This document shows positions 33,876 to 42,147 of a DNA stretch of 42,320 bases, in pieces. The position numbers and the translations under genes were made by a program. Positions within the stretch are counted from its first letter, which is position 1; every line of letters begins with the position of its first letter. Source of the stretch: Bradyrhizobium uaiense (GTDB lineage Bacteria; Pseudomonadota; Alphaproteobacteria; Rhizobiales; Xanthobacteraceae); the NCBI RefSeq assembly GCF_010811875.1, contig NZ_VKHP01000052.1, positions 1-42,320 of the forward strand, read 5' to 3'. Under the pieces are notes generated by a model, which was given only the letters and a program-made list of their open reading frames with translations, had not been told where the DNA came from and ran no database searches.

Positions 33876-34556
33876 CTAGATCGCGCTCGCCGCGATGTTG
33901 ACCATCAAAGCCAGCAGCGCGGTGTTGAACACGAACGAGATGATGCCGTGCACGGTCGCGGTGCGGCGGATGATCTTGTCGGTGATCCCGACGTCGGAGA
34001 CCTGCGCGGTCATGCCGATCACAAACGAGAAGTAGACGAAGTCCCAGTAATCGGCGTCGGCATGTGCATCGCCGCTCGGAAATTGCAGCCCGCCGGGCGT
34101 CTTGCCGCGGTAGAACTCGTGGGCGTAGTGCAGCGCGAACGCGGTGTGGACCATGGCCCATGACAGCGTGATGGTGACGATGGCCACCGCCAGTCCTGCC
34201 GGGCTGCCCTTGGATGCGCCGAGTTCGAATACGATGGCGAGCAGGCTCGCCAGCGCGCCGAACGCGGTCAGCAGCAGGATCAGGAAGCGGCCATCGTCCT
34301 GCAATATGGCGCTGCGCTTGATGTGGGCGACGCCACAGCGCAGCATCATCACATAGGCGAGCACGAGATAGAGCGCGGCGAAGGTGTCCCAGCCGGCGAG
34401 CAGCCGCGTGACGAGGCGTAGCGAGCCCGGCACCAGCAGGGCAACGATGATGCCGACCACGATCGAAGTGAAGGTGCGCGGCCGGCCCACGACGACGCGG
34501 ACCGGCATCGGCAGCTTGCGGAAACGAACAAGGCGGTCGTCGAACTCCTTGCTCAT
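33876..34556 (-). CDS. DUF1345 family membrane protein
   Basis: The 226-residue product has about five membrane segments and the DUF1345 features RFLILLLTAFGALASLLAIVFEL, TLSWAMVHTAFALHYAHEFY and YWDFVYFSFVIGMTAQVSDV. No function is established for this family. It starts 18 bases after the ispA stop on the same strand, so the two are probably co-transcribed; whether it has anything to do with isoprenoids is unknown. The N-terminus MSKEFDDRLVRFRKLPMPVR is charged and cytoplasmic. Confidence 0.88.
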   Translation of the reverse strand: MSKEFDDRLVRFRKLPMPVRVVVGRPRTFTSIVVGIIVALLVPGSLRLVTRLLAGWDTFAALYLVLAYVMMLRCGVAHIKRSAILQDDGRFLILLLTAFGALASLLAIVFELGASKGSPAGLAVAIVTITLSWAMVHTAFALHYAHEFYRGKTPGGLQFPSGDAHADADYWDFVYFSFVIGMTAQVSDVGITDKIIRRTATVHGIISFVFNTALLALMVNIAASAI

Positions 34557-34574
34557 TTCGCGCTTTGCTTTCCG

Positions 34575-35495
34575 CTAGTTCTTGCGCTCGGCGACGAAGC
34601 GGGCCGCCGCGCGCAGCACGTCGCCGCGGTCGCCGAACACCGACAATGCGGCATCGGCGCGCGCCAGCAGATCACGGACGCGCTGCTTGGCGCCGTCGAT
34701 GCCGAGCTGGGTGACGAAGGTGGTCTTGCCGAGCGCGGCGTCAGCGCCGGCCGGCTTGCCGAGTGCAGCGGCGTCACCCTCGACGTCGAGCAGATCGTCG
34801 GCGATCTGGAAGGCTTCGCCGAGCGCTTTGCCGTAATCGTCGAGCGCCTGGTATTCCTTTTGCGATGCTTGGCCGAGGATCGCGCCGGCGATGCAGCCGA
34901 AGCGGAGCAGCGCGCCGGTCTTCATCTGCTGCACGCGCGCGACGTCGACCGGCTCGCGGTCCCCGAAGCGGCCTTCGCCGGCGAGGTCGAGGATCTGGCC
35001 GCCGGCCATGCCGCCGATGCCGGAGGCGCGCGCCAGCGCACGGGTCAGCAGCAGGCGCACCTGGGCATCCCTGTGGATCGCATCGCGGGTGATGATGTCG
35101 AAGGCGATGGTCAGCAGCGCGTCGCCGGCGAGGATCGCGGTGGCGTCGTCATAGGCCTTGTGCAGGGTCGGGCGGCCGCGGCGCAGATCGGAATTGTCCA
35201 TCGCCGGCAGATCGTCGTGGATCAGCGAGTAGCAGTGGATGCATTCTAGCGCGGCGCCCACCAGCAGCGCGGATTCGCGCGAGATTCCGAACACCGCGGC
35301 GCTCTCGACCGCGAGGAACGGCCGCAACCGCTTGCCGCCGCCGAGGCTCGAATAGCGCATCGCCTCGATCAGCCGCTTCGGGCGCACGATCTCGTCGCTT
35401 TCGGTTGCATCCGACAGCAGTTTCGCGAGCAGGGCTTCGGTATCCTCCGCGGTCTGGTCCAGCCGCTTGGAAAACTCTGCAGTACCGGTCGTCAT
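34575..35495 (-). CDS. ispA: Polyprenyl (farnesyl) diphosphate synthase
   Basis: The 306-residue trans-prenyltransferase joins isopentenyl diphosphate to allylic diphosphates. The first Asp-rich motif is D94-D95-LPAM-D100 with NSDLRRG after it, and the second is D233-D234-LL-D237. The residues before the first motif (HCYSLIHDD) match E. coli IspA, which favours a C15 product, although GGPP synthases of alphaproteobacteria can look alike. The start at 35495 (MTTGTAEF) is chosen; GGAG lies ten bases before it, and in-frame starts at 35543 or 35561 cannot be excluded. It depends on precursors from the MEP pathway (ispG at 21353). Confidence 0.9.
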   Translation of the reverse strand: MTTGTAEFSKRLDQTAEDTEALLAKLLSDATESDEIVRPKRLIEAMRYSSLGGGKRLRPFLAVESAAVFGISRESALLVGAALECIHCYSLIHDDLPAMDNSDLRRGRPTLHKAYDDATAILAGDALLTIAFDIITRDAIHRDAQVRLLLTRALARASGIGGMAGGQILDLAGEGRFGDREPVDVARVQQMKTGALLRFGCIAGAILGQASQKEYQALDDYGKALGEAFQIADDLLDVEGDAAALGKPAGADAALGKTTFVTQLGIDGAKQRVRDLLARADAALSVFGDRGDVLRAAARFVAERKN

Positions 35496-35695
35496 TAAGA
35501 ATTGCTCCAGATCGATTTTCGGCCGGACAATCGTTGATGGCATCGGCTTCGTCAATTCCACCCGGCGACGGATTCGCGCCTTAAAAGTGCTGGAAAAACC
35601 GTGAATTATCCCGCAGACGTCGGGTAGCGCCGGCCGTATCCTGGCGGGCGGGTCCCAAATCCTCTCTGGAGACGCCCTCCCCGGAAACCCCCGTC

Positions 35696-36367
35696 TTGCG
35701 CATTGTCCGAATTTTATTGCTGCTTTTGCTGGCCTTGCTGTTGCTGCCCTATCTGGTGACGCCGTTCTATCGCACCGGCCAGCCCGTTTCGGCCCTGATG
35801 GCGTGGCGGACCCTGCGGGGGGCCCCGGTCACGCGGCACTGGATCGATTTCGACGCCATGTCCCCGTATCTGCCGCGATCCGTGGTCGGCTCGGAAGACG
35901 CCCATTTCTGCAAGCACCGGGGCATTGATTGGGGGGCGCTGCGCGAGGCGGTCAACGATGCCGAAGACGGCGAGGCGGCGCGCGGCGGCTCGACCATCAC
36001 CCAGCAGGTCGCCAAGAACCTGTTCCTGTGGCCGGGCCGCAGCGTGATCCGCAAGGGGCTGGAACTGCCGCTGGCGCTCTGGATCGATTTCGTGCTGCCG
36101 AAGCAGCGAATCCTGGAAATCTACCTCAATATCGCGGAAATGGGCCCATCCGGGCAGTTTGGCGCGGAGGCCGGCGCCCAATATGCCTTCGGCCGGTCGG
36201 CCGGGGCGCTGTCGCCCCGGGAGGCGGCGCTTTTGGCGGCGATCCTGCCGAATCCGGTCAAAAGGAGTGCCCGGAACCCGGGTCCGGGGGTCCGCAGGCT
36301 GTCCGGGACCTATATGGCCCGAGCCAACACCGTGACGCGGTGCTGGCGCGAAAATCGCGGCTCCTGA
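35696..36367 (+). CDS. mtgA: Monofunctional biosynthetic peptidoglycan transglycosylase
   Basis: MtgA polymerises glycan strands from lipid II. The 223-residue product has one N-terminal membrane anchor (about 4-24) and a GT51 domain with catalytic E67 (SEDAHFCKHRGIDW), the GGSTITQQVAKNLFL motif, and KQRILEIYLNIAEMG. Length and order are normal. The only in-frame start before the anchor appears to be a TTG at 35696, with no good Shine-Dalgarno sequence close by, so expression may be low. It is followed by a strong palindromic terminator candidate. Confidence 0.92.
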   Translation: MRIVRILLLLLLALLLLPYLVTPFYRTGQPVSALMAWRTLRGAPVTRHWIDFDAMSPYLPRSVVGSEDAHFCKHRGIDWGALREAVNDAEDGEAARGGSTITQQVAKNLFLWPGRSVIRKGLELPLALWIDFVLPKQRILEIYLNIAEMGPSGQFGAEAGAQYAFGRSAGALSPREAALLAAILPNPVKRSARNPGPGVRRLSGTYMARANTVTRCWRENRGS

Positions 36368-36404
36368 GGCCGGTTTCGGGCGGATTTTGCTGTCTCCGGC
36401 CCCC

Positions 36405-36439
36405 GAACTTCGGTTCTGATGCCATCAGAACCGAAGTTC
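36405..36439 (+). terminator. Perfect 16-bp palindromic hairpin after mtgA
   Basis: GAACTTCGGTTCTGAT (36405-36420) pairs with ATCAGAACCGAAGTTC (36424-36439) over all 16 bases around GCC. A T-rich stretch (TTGATTCTTTGATTT) follows. It probably ends the mtgA transcript. Confidence 0.65.
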
Positions 36440-36457
36440 TTGATTCTTTGATTTGAC

Positions 36458-36501
36458 GCGTTTTCTTCAAGCGAACCGGTGCGCACTTCGCTTGAAAACG
36501 C
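36458..36501. repeat. Inverted repeat, GCGTTTT-type dispersed element
   Basis: GCGTTTTCTTCAAGCGAA (36458-36475) and TTCGCTTGAAAACGC (36487-36501) pair with a three-base bulge. Related elements are frequent near genes in Bradyrhizobiaceae. It lies between mtgA and rpmF. Confidence 0.6.
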
Positions 36502-36627
36502 TCTGGCTTTACGCTGGTCCTTCCTCTATAAGCGCGGCCTTACCGGCATCGCAGCTGGCGCTTTGAAGCGCTGTGCGCTCGTCCCATTTCGGACGATGCC
36601 TCCGCAACACCCCTAGAGGACACCGTC

Positions 36628-36813
36628 ATGGCCGTTCCCAGAAGAAAAACCTCGCCGTCGCGCCGTGGCATGCGCCGTTCGGCCGATGCGATCAAGACTC
36701 CGACCTACGTCGAGGACAAGGACTCCGGCGAGCTGCGCCGTCCGCACCACCTCGACCTGAAGACCGGCATGTACAAGGGCCGCCAGGTCCTGAAGGCCAA
36801 GAAAGAGTCCTGA
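36628..36813 (+). CDS. rpmF: 50S ribosomal protein L32
   Basis: The 61-residue product starts MAVPRRKTSPSRRGMRRSAD and continues with PTYVEDKDSGELRRPHHLDL and MYKGRQVL, the L32 pattern of alphaproteobacteria. The four zinc-ribbon cysteines of the C+ form are absent, so this is the zinc-independent type. AGAGGACACC precedes the ATG. It is a strongly basic small subunit of the ribosome and needs no cofactor. Confidence 0.96.
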   Translation: MAVPRRKTSPSRRGMRRSADAIKTPTYVEDKDSGELRRPHHLDLKTGMYKGRQVLKAKKES

Positions 36814-36954
36814 TCGGACTTTGGGCTGCCGCGCCAATCAAATGGCACTGCGCCTGAATTCGGCCAACGAGTGCGGTCAACACGGGCGCGTCCGCGGCGA
36901 AGCCAATGAGCATCGCCGCATTGCTGGTTCTCCCTGAATAAGGCGCAAGCCCCG

Positions 36955-37587
36955 ATGGTTGGTTTTCCGCTGCTGCTCGTTCCGCTCGCGGTCTACAACA
37001 TCATCGCTTTCCTGATGCCCGGCGTGTCCTTCGCGGACCCGCTGATCAGGCTGACATTGCTGTCGGGCGAAGTGTGGCAGATCACGCTCAGCGACATGCT
37101 GCTCGCCGCCGGCGTGCTGTTGTTGCTGCTCGAGGTCATCAAGGGCGCGCGCCCCGGCGCGAAATACCTCACCGATCATCTGCTGTCGCTGATCGTGTTC
37201 GGCGCGGCCGCCGCCGAATTCGTGCTCTGGCCGAAATTCGGCAACTCGACCTATTGCCTGCTCGCGCTGCTGGCGCTGGTCGATTTCATTTCCGGAATTG
37301 CGCTGCGCACCCGCCGCCGTGCGGTGGTTGCGGCACCTGCGCCGAGCGTCGGCAAGTCGCAGCCCGAGGCGCCGCAGCCCGCGCCGGCAGTGGCGCCCGC
37401 GCCGCGTCCCGAGCCCGCGCCTGTCGCCGCACCGGCGCCCGCTGCGCCGCCGCCGGCTGCACCCGTTCCGCCGGCGACGTCGGTCGCGGAATCCGTGCTG
37501 CTCGATCCGTCCGCGCCAAAGCCCACGGTCGCCTCGCCCGATTTGCAGCCGGGCGGCCAGCCATCGCCGGACACGCCACAGCGCTAG
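36955..37587 (+). CDS. Membrane protein with Ala/Pro-rich tail
   Basis: The 210-residue product has about four membrane segments in its first 120 residues (MVGFPLLLVPLAVYNIIAFL, DMLLAAGVLLLLLEVI, LLSLIVFGAAAAEFVLW, CLLALLALVDFISGIAL) and then about 90 residues of Ala/Pro-rich, probably unstructured cytoplasmic or periplasmic sequence. No enzymatic motif is seen. I do not know its function. The start at 36955 has only a weak AAGG upstream. The next gene follows after 20 bases, so the two may be co-transcribed. Confidence 0.8.
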   Translation: MVGFPLLLVPLAVYNIIAFLMPGVSFADPLIRLTLLSGEVWQITLSDMLLAAGVLLLLLEVIKGARPGAKYLTDHLLSLIVFGAAAAEFVLWPKFGNSTYCLLALLALVDFISGIALRTRRRAVVAAPAPSVGKSQPEAPQPAPAVAPAPRPEPAPVAAPAPAAPPPAAPVPPATSVAESVLLDPSAPKPTVASPDLQPGGQPSPDTPQR

Positions 37588-37607
37588 AGCCGTTTTCGGT
37601 GGGAGCC

Positions 37608-38078
37608 ATGAGCGAAGAAACGCCCCTTCCGATCGCCGATCCGACGACAACGCAATCGATCTTTGACTGGCTCGAGCGGTTCGCCGCCTGCGTCAGGGCG
37701 GTCGATTATGCTGCCGCCCGTCCGTTCTGGCATTCGGACATCATCTCGTTCGGCACCTATCAGGAACTCATCCACGGCCGCGCCCGCTGGACCGAGATGC
37801 AATGGGACAATGTCTGGCCGCGCACCGCGGATTTCGCGTTCGATCTTGCGCACACGGAGGTGCTGATCAGTGCCGACGGCGGCACGGCGACGGTGATCAC
37901 GCCGTGGACCAGTACCGGCTTCAATCCGGACGGCAGCCGCTTCGATCGGCCGGGGCGTGCGACGATCGTCCTGGCGCGCCAGCCCGACGGACGCTGGCTC
38001 GGCATTCACTCCCACATGTCGTTGCGGCGCGGCGTGCCGCAGGACAGCCACGGCAACCGGCCGGTCAAGGCCCACTAA
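37608..38078 (+). CDS. NTF2-like (SnoaL_3-type) protein
   Basis: The 156-residue product has the NTF2-like fold used by many small enzymes and ligand-binding proteins: SIFDWLERFAACVRAVDYAAARPFWHSDIISFGTY at the start, and ATIVLARQPDGRWLGIHSHMSLRRGVP at the end, as in the DUF4440/SnoaL_3 group. No signal peptide. GGGAG precedes the ATG closely. It follows the membrane-protein gene by 20 bases and is convergent with the small gene at 38085. The physiological ligand is unknown. Confidence 0.83.
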   Translation: MSEETPLPIADPTTTQSIFDWLERFAACVRAVDYAAARPFWHSDIISFGTYQELIHGRARWTEMQWDNVWPRTADFAFDLAHTEVLISADGGTATVITPWTSTGFNPDGSRFDRPGRATIVLARQPDGRWLGIHSHMSLRRGVPQDSHGNRPVKAH

Positions 38079-38084
38079 TCCTGT

Positions 38085-38369
38085 CTAGATGATTTGCCGG
38101 GTCCGTCGCGCCACGCTGCGGCGTTCGTCGACATGCGGGCCGTAGGCGCTGTGCGCATCGGCCAATGACCCACGCCACAGCCCGCGCGTCTGCGGTTCAT
38201 GGGCGGCGGTGGCGATCAGATGGGCCATAAATGACGGGTCGGCATGGGGCAGCGGGATCTTGGGCGCCCAATGGGTGGTCACGGCCAGCGGCACCAGGGC
38301 CATGCTGGTCACCCCGGCGGTCTCTGTGAACTCGCCGTCCACGAATTCCGATTGATCGATATCGCGCAT
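38085..38369 (-). CDS. Small protein of 94 residues, unknown function
   Basis: The product begins MRDIDQSEFVDGEFTETAG and contains a hydrophobic stretch MALVPLAVTTHWAP, then IATAAHEPQTRGLWRGSLADAHSAYG and a basic C-terminus RRSVARRTRQII. It is acidic at one end and basic at the other, and no family is recognised, though the clear amino-acid bias supports a real gene. The binding site before the ATG is weak. It stops six bases after the convergent NTF2-like gene. Confidence 0.6.
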   Translation of the reverse strand: MRDIDQSEFVDGEFTETAGVTSMALVPLAVTTHWAPKIPLPHADPSFMAHLIATAAHEPQTRGLWRGSLADAHSAYGPHVDERRSVARRTRQII

Positions 38370-38588
38370 CGCCTGCGACCCGTTGGAGCGTCATAGTTTG
38401 GGACGTCGCGTCCCTCTGCAACACCCTCATGGCAAGGGTCATGCCCGCCATCCCCAGTTCGTTCCACGGCACCCGAAAACGTGGTTTCCAGATTATTTAT
38501 CAACTTCTCCTAGCGTTGGATTCGCCGGAACCACTATCTTGAGAGCGTGTAGAATCACCGGGCGCCGTCCCAAATCGAGACATGTTCG

Positions 38589-40280
38589 ATGCCCTCTGTC
38601 CCGCCAGCTGCCAGCATCCTCGCCTCGCTCGGCCAAGCGACATTCGCCTGGGACCTGGCGACCGACGCGATTGCCTGGAGCGAAAATGCGGCGACGGTAT
38701 TCCCTGACATCCCGGCCGCTGCGCTGGCGAATGGCGCCGAGCTCGCCAAGCTGATCGAGCCGATGCGCTCGGTTCGATCGGATGCGCTCGGCCAGACCGG
38801 AACGGCGCGGGGCGGCGAAGGCGTTCCCTACCGGATCGAATATGGCGTGCGGGCCGTCACCTCGGCGCCAGTGATCTGGATCGAGGAGACCGGCTGCTGG
38901 TTTGCCGGCGCCGACGGCAGGCCGGCGTTGGTGCAGGGCGTCGTCCGCATCAACAATGAGCGGCACGCCCGCGACGAGCAGCTCTTGAAACTGTCGCGGC
39001 ACGATCCGCTGACCAACGAGCTCAACCGCACCCATCTGGTCGCCTCGCTCGCCGAGACGATGGAGGAATGCGCGCGCTTCCGCTCCTCCTGCGCCTTCAT
39101 GCTGATCGGCATCGACCATCTGGCGCGCGTCAACGATGCCTTCGGCTTCGATGTCGCCGATGCCGTCATCGCCGAGGTCGCGAAGCGGATTCGCGCGCGG
39201 CTGCGCAGCGGCGACATGCTCGGCCGCTTCTCCGGCAACAAGTTCGGCCTGATCCTGCGCAACTGCACCGTCGACGATACCAATGTCGCTGCCGAGCGCT
39301 TCCTCGCCGCGGTTCGCGACGAGGTGGTGCCGACCAAGTCCGGCCCGGTGTCGGTGACGGTCTCGATCGGCGCCGTCACTATCCCGCGCCATGCGAAGTC
39401 GGCGGAGGAGGCGGTCAATCGCGCCCAGGAGACGCTGGACGCTGCCAAGAACCGTCGCGCCGGATCGTTCGCGCTGTGGAAGCCGAATGTCGAGCGCGAT
39501 GCCCAGCGCCGCGTCAACATCCGCGTCACCGACGAGATCGTCACCGCGCTGAACGAGCGCCGCATCGTGATCGGCTTCGAGCCGGTGGTCGATGCACGCT
39601 TGCGGCAGCCTGCGTTCTACGAGTGCCTGGTCCGCATGGAGCAGGACGACGGCCGCGCGCTGCTGGCGCCCGACATCGTGCCGGTCGCCGAGCGGCTCGG
39701 CCTGATCCGGCTGGTCGATCATCGCGTGCTGGAGCTTGCCATTGCCGAGCTCGCCGCCGCCCCCGGCGTGCAGCTCAGCCTCAACATCTCGCCCGACACC
39801 ACGATGGATCCGGACTGGTGGGCCACCATCGAATCGCTGATGCGCGCGCATCCCGGCGTCGGCGAGCGCTTGATCGTCGAGATCACCGAGACGGTCGCGA
39901 TCCAGGATATCGACGACGTCCGCGGCTTCGTCACGCGCCTGAAGAATTTCGGCAGCCGGATCGCGATCGACGATTTCGGTGCCGGTTACACCTCGTTCCG
40001 CAATTTGCGCAAGCTCGGCGTCGACATCGTCAAGATCGACGGCGCCTTCGTGCAGAACATCGTGCGCTCGGCCGACGACCGCGCCTTCGTGCAGACCCTG
40101 ATCGATCTCGCGCGCCGGCTTGAAATCAAGACGGTCGCCGAATGGGTGCAGGACGAGGAAGCCGCCGCGATGCTGCGCGAATGGGGCTGCGACTTCATCC
40201 AGGGTCGCCTGATCGGCCTCGCCTCGCCGGACCGGCCGTGGAATGGGCTCGCGGAGAAGGCCGCTCCGGCGACCGGCTGA
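38589..40280 (+). CDS. GGDEF-EAL protein, probable c-di-GMP phosphodiesterase
   Basis: The 563-residue protein has an N-terminal PAS-like region (about 10-125), a GGDEF domain (130-295) and an EAL domain (315-555). The GGDEF signature is replaced by S215-G216-N217-K218-F219, so cyclase activity is improbable. The EAL side keeps its catalytic residues: E345 (in ECLVRM), N399, E431, D461-D462, K482, E518 and Q538, indicating an active phosphodiesterase that lowers c-di-GMP. The degenerate GGDEF may bind GTP as an allosteric site. No membrane segment is visible, so it is cytoplasmic. It lies alone between two unrelated genes. Confidence 0.92.
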   Translation: MPSVPPAASILASLGQATFAWDLATDAIAWSENAATVFPDIPAAALANGAELAKLIEPMRSVRSDALGQTGTARGGEGVPYRIEYGVRAVTSAPVIWIEETGCWFAGADGRPALVQGVVRINNERHARDEQLLKLSRHDPLTNELNRTHLVASLAETMEECARFRSSCAFMLIGIDHLARVNDAFGFDVADAVIAEVAKRIRARLRSGDMLGRFSGNKFGLILRNCTVDDTNVAAERFLAAVRDEVVPTKSGPVSVTVSIGAVTIPRHAKSAEEAVNRAQETLDAAKNRRAGSFALWKPNVERDAQRRVNIRVTDEIVTALNERRIVIGFEPVVDARLRQPAFYECLVRMEQDDGRALLAPDIVPVAERLGLIRLVDHRVLELAIAELAAAPGVQLSLNISPDTTMDPDWWATIESLMRAHPGVGERLIVEITETVAIQDIDDVRGFVTRLKNFGSRIAIDDFGAGYTSFRNLRKLGVDIVKIDGAFVQNIVRSADDRAFVQTLIDLARRLEIKTVAEWVQDEEAAAMLREWGCDFIQGRLIGLASPDRPWNGLAEKAAPATG

Positions 40281-40394
40281 TGCCATCATACCTGCCACGC
40301 GGGTCATTGCGTTGACCCCGGCCCCCGCACCCGATATCCGGCAGCGCAGGCGTGCGCTCGAAATGCGCCACGCCTTCCGGAGAGCATTCGCGGC

Positions 40395-41300
40395 ATGGAC
40401 TGGAATGACTTTCGGCTGATCCTTGCGATCAGCCGGGCCGGCTCGCTGAAGCGAGCTGCGCGGGAGCTCGGCAACGACCACTCCACGATTTTCCGCTGGC
40501 TGAACGCGCTTGAGGCGAGGTTTCAGGTCCAGCTCTTCGAGCGGGATGGCGGCGTCTATACGCCGACGGACGCCGGACACCGGATGTTGCTCGCCGCCGA
40601 GCGCATGGAGGCGGAAGTGCTTGCGGTCGACCGCGAGGTCGCCGGCCGGGATGCCCGGCTGTCCGGCAATTTGCGGATCACCTGCTCGGAATCCCTGGCC
40701 TACCGCATCCTCAACGATCTGCTGGCCGAGTTCAGGTCGAAGCACGCGGGGATCACGGTCGAGCTGCTCGTCGACAACCGCCAGCTCGACCTGCTCCGAC
40801 GCGAGGCCGATATCGCGATCCGAGCAACGCGTCCGATTGAGAGCGACTTGTTCGGACGGCAGATCGCGGAGACGGCGTGGGCGCTCTACGCGAGTCCGCG
40901 TTATCTGGCTGATCGCGGCCAGCCGGGTGGCGTTCCGTTCGAGGGCCACAGCTTCATCGGCTGGGACAGCTCGGCGGTCGCGGCAGCGGCGAGTTGGCTG
41001 ACCGAAACCGTGCCGAACGATCAGATCGTGTATCGCTCCAGCAGCCTGATCAACCAGATGATGGCGGTGAAGGCTGGCATCGGGATGGCGTTGCTGCCTT
41101 GCTATCTCGGCGATCAGGAAGCCGACATCGAGACCGTCTCCGTCCCGGAGGCCGCGCTCACGCGTGAACTCTGGCTCATCACCCACCGCGATCTGCGCAA
41201 CACCGCCCGCGTCCGCGCCTTCTTCGATATCGTGGGGCAGGGGCTGACGGCGCGTCGGCAGTTGCTCGAAGGACGCTCGCGCAATCGCGCTGCGCTCTAG
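40395..41300 (+). CDS. LysR-family transcriptional regulator
   Basis: The 301-residue LTTR has its winged helix at about 17-36 (SLKRAARELGNDHSTIFRWL), linker RMEAEVLAVDREVAGR and a substrate-binding domain with LSGNLRITCSESLAYRIL. The N-terminus MDWNDFRLILAISRAGS is of the CrgA-like group. It is convergent with the GST-like gene and shares its stop: TAG of this gene and TAG of the other overlap in CTAG at 41297-41300. Regulation of that gene or of the acetamidase/formamidase region is possible but not shown. Confidence 0.88.
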   Translation: MDWNDFRLILAISRAGSLKRAARELGNDHSTIFRWLNALEARFQVQLFERDGGVYTPTDAGHRMLLAAERMEAEVLAVDREVAGRDARLSGNLRITCSESLAYRILNDLLAEFRSKHAGITVELLVDNRQLDLLRREADIAIRATRPIESDLFGRQIAETAWALYASPRYLADRGQPGGVPFEGHSFIGWDSSAVAAAASWLTETVPNDQIVYRSSSLINQMMAVKAGIGMALLPCYLGDQEADIETVSVPEAALTRELWLITHRDLRNTARVRAFFDIVGQGLTARRQLLEGRSRNRAAL

Positions 41301-41956
41301 CGAGCCTCGCCCGAAGTCTTGTAGCCCGGTTGCTGAAAGGGATGTGCATCGGCGAAGGCCGGCACCGCGAAGCATCGCTTCGCGAGCGCCGCCACCGCGG
41401 GAAACGCTGTGAGATCCATACGGTAGACGTCGGCCAGCGCCACCTGGCCGGCGATGCTGATGTCGGCGATTGTCGGCGTCGTTCCAAGCGCGAAGGGGGC
41501 GGGCGGACGTCGCGTCAGCAGGCGCTCGTAGGTCGAGAGCCCCTCGGTGGTCCAATGCCTGCACCAGGACTCGATGGCGGCCTTGTCGGCGTCGAGCGCC
41601 TGACCGAGATATTTGCGGACGCGCGGGACGGTCAGCGGATGCGCGTCCGCAGCGAGGATCATGGCCAGTGACCGCGCATAGGCCCGCTCGGCGGCGCCGG
41701 CCGGCAACAGCCGCGGCTCGGGCTTGATCTCATCGAGATATTCGACGATCGCCAAGGACTGGAACACGAGGCGGCCGTCGTGAACCAGCGTCGGCACGAC
41801 ATGCTCTGGGTTCACTTCGGCGTAGTCAGCATCGAACTGGCGTCCGGAGAGAATGTCGATGTCGATTTCCTCGAAAGCGAGGTTCTTCAGCGCCAGCGCG
41901 ACCCGGACGCGGAATGCCGCGTTCGAGCGCCAGAAGCCGTAGAGCTGGATGGTCAT
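41297..41956 (-). CDS. Zeta-class GST / maleylacetoacetate-isomerase-like protein
   Basis: The 219-residue product has the GST N-terminal thioredoxin fold (YGFWRSNAAFRVRVALALKNLAFEE) and C-terminal helical domain with ADISIAGQVALADVYRMDL. Zeta GSTs isomerise maleylacetoacetate or maleylpyruvate in aromatic breakdown. Their active-site signature is S-S-C; here it is S11-N12-A13, so the second serine and the cysteine are missing, while the downstream R-V-R and NPEHVVPTLVHDG, QSLAIVEYL are normal. Activity may be altered. GAGAGG eight bases upstream supports the start. Confidence 0.85.
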   Translation of the reverse strand: MTIQLYGFWRSNAAFRVRVALALKNLAFEEIDIDILSGRQFDADYAEVNPEHVVPTLVHDGRLVFQSLAIVEYLDEIKPEPRLLPAGAAERAYARSLAMILAADAHPLTVPRVRKYLGQALDADKAAIESWCRHWTTEGLSTYERLLTRRPPAPFALGTTPTIADISIAGQVALADVYRMDLTAFPAVAALAKRCFAVPAFADAHPFQQPGYKTSGEAR

Positions 41957-42022
41957 TCGGGTTGCCTCTCATAGCCAAGCCATCTGTCTAGCGTGGCGTG
42001 GGAGCGGCGTCGCAGGCGATGC

Positions 42023-42071
42023 GATTGCCGCGCGGCAATCCGGGCTTGCAAGCCTGCAAGTGCAGGCTTGC
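42023..42071 (-). terminator. Two adjacent hairpins after the acetamidase/formamidase gene
   Basis: GATTGCCGCGCGGCAATC (42023-42040) is a perfect 18-base palindrome. GCAAGCCTGCA (42048-42058) and TGCAGGCTTGC (42061-42071) pair over 11 bases with almost no loop. Both lie between the end of the minus-strand acetamidase/formamidase gene and the start of the GST-like gene, where a terminator is expected. Confidence 0.5.
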
Positions 42072-42147
42072 TGGAAACGTCTTGGCCGGGGCGCAATGAT
42101 CGGCGGATCATCGCGCTCCGGATTGTCTTTCGCGCCAGGCCGTTTGG

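Noticed and set aside
38493..41564. A 1023-residue open frame on the minus strand
   Set aside because: It is antisense to the GGDEF-EAL gene and the LysR gene, has Arg/His/Asp-biased composition and no family resemblance; high GC keeps the frame open.
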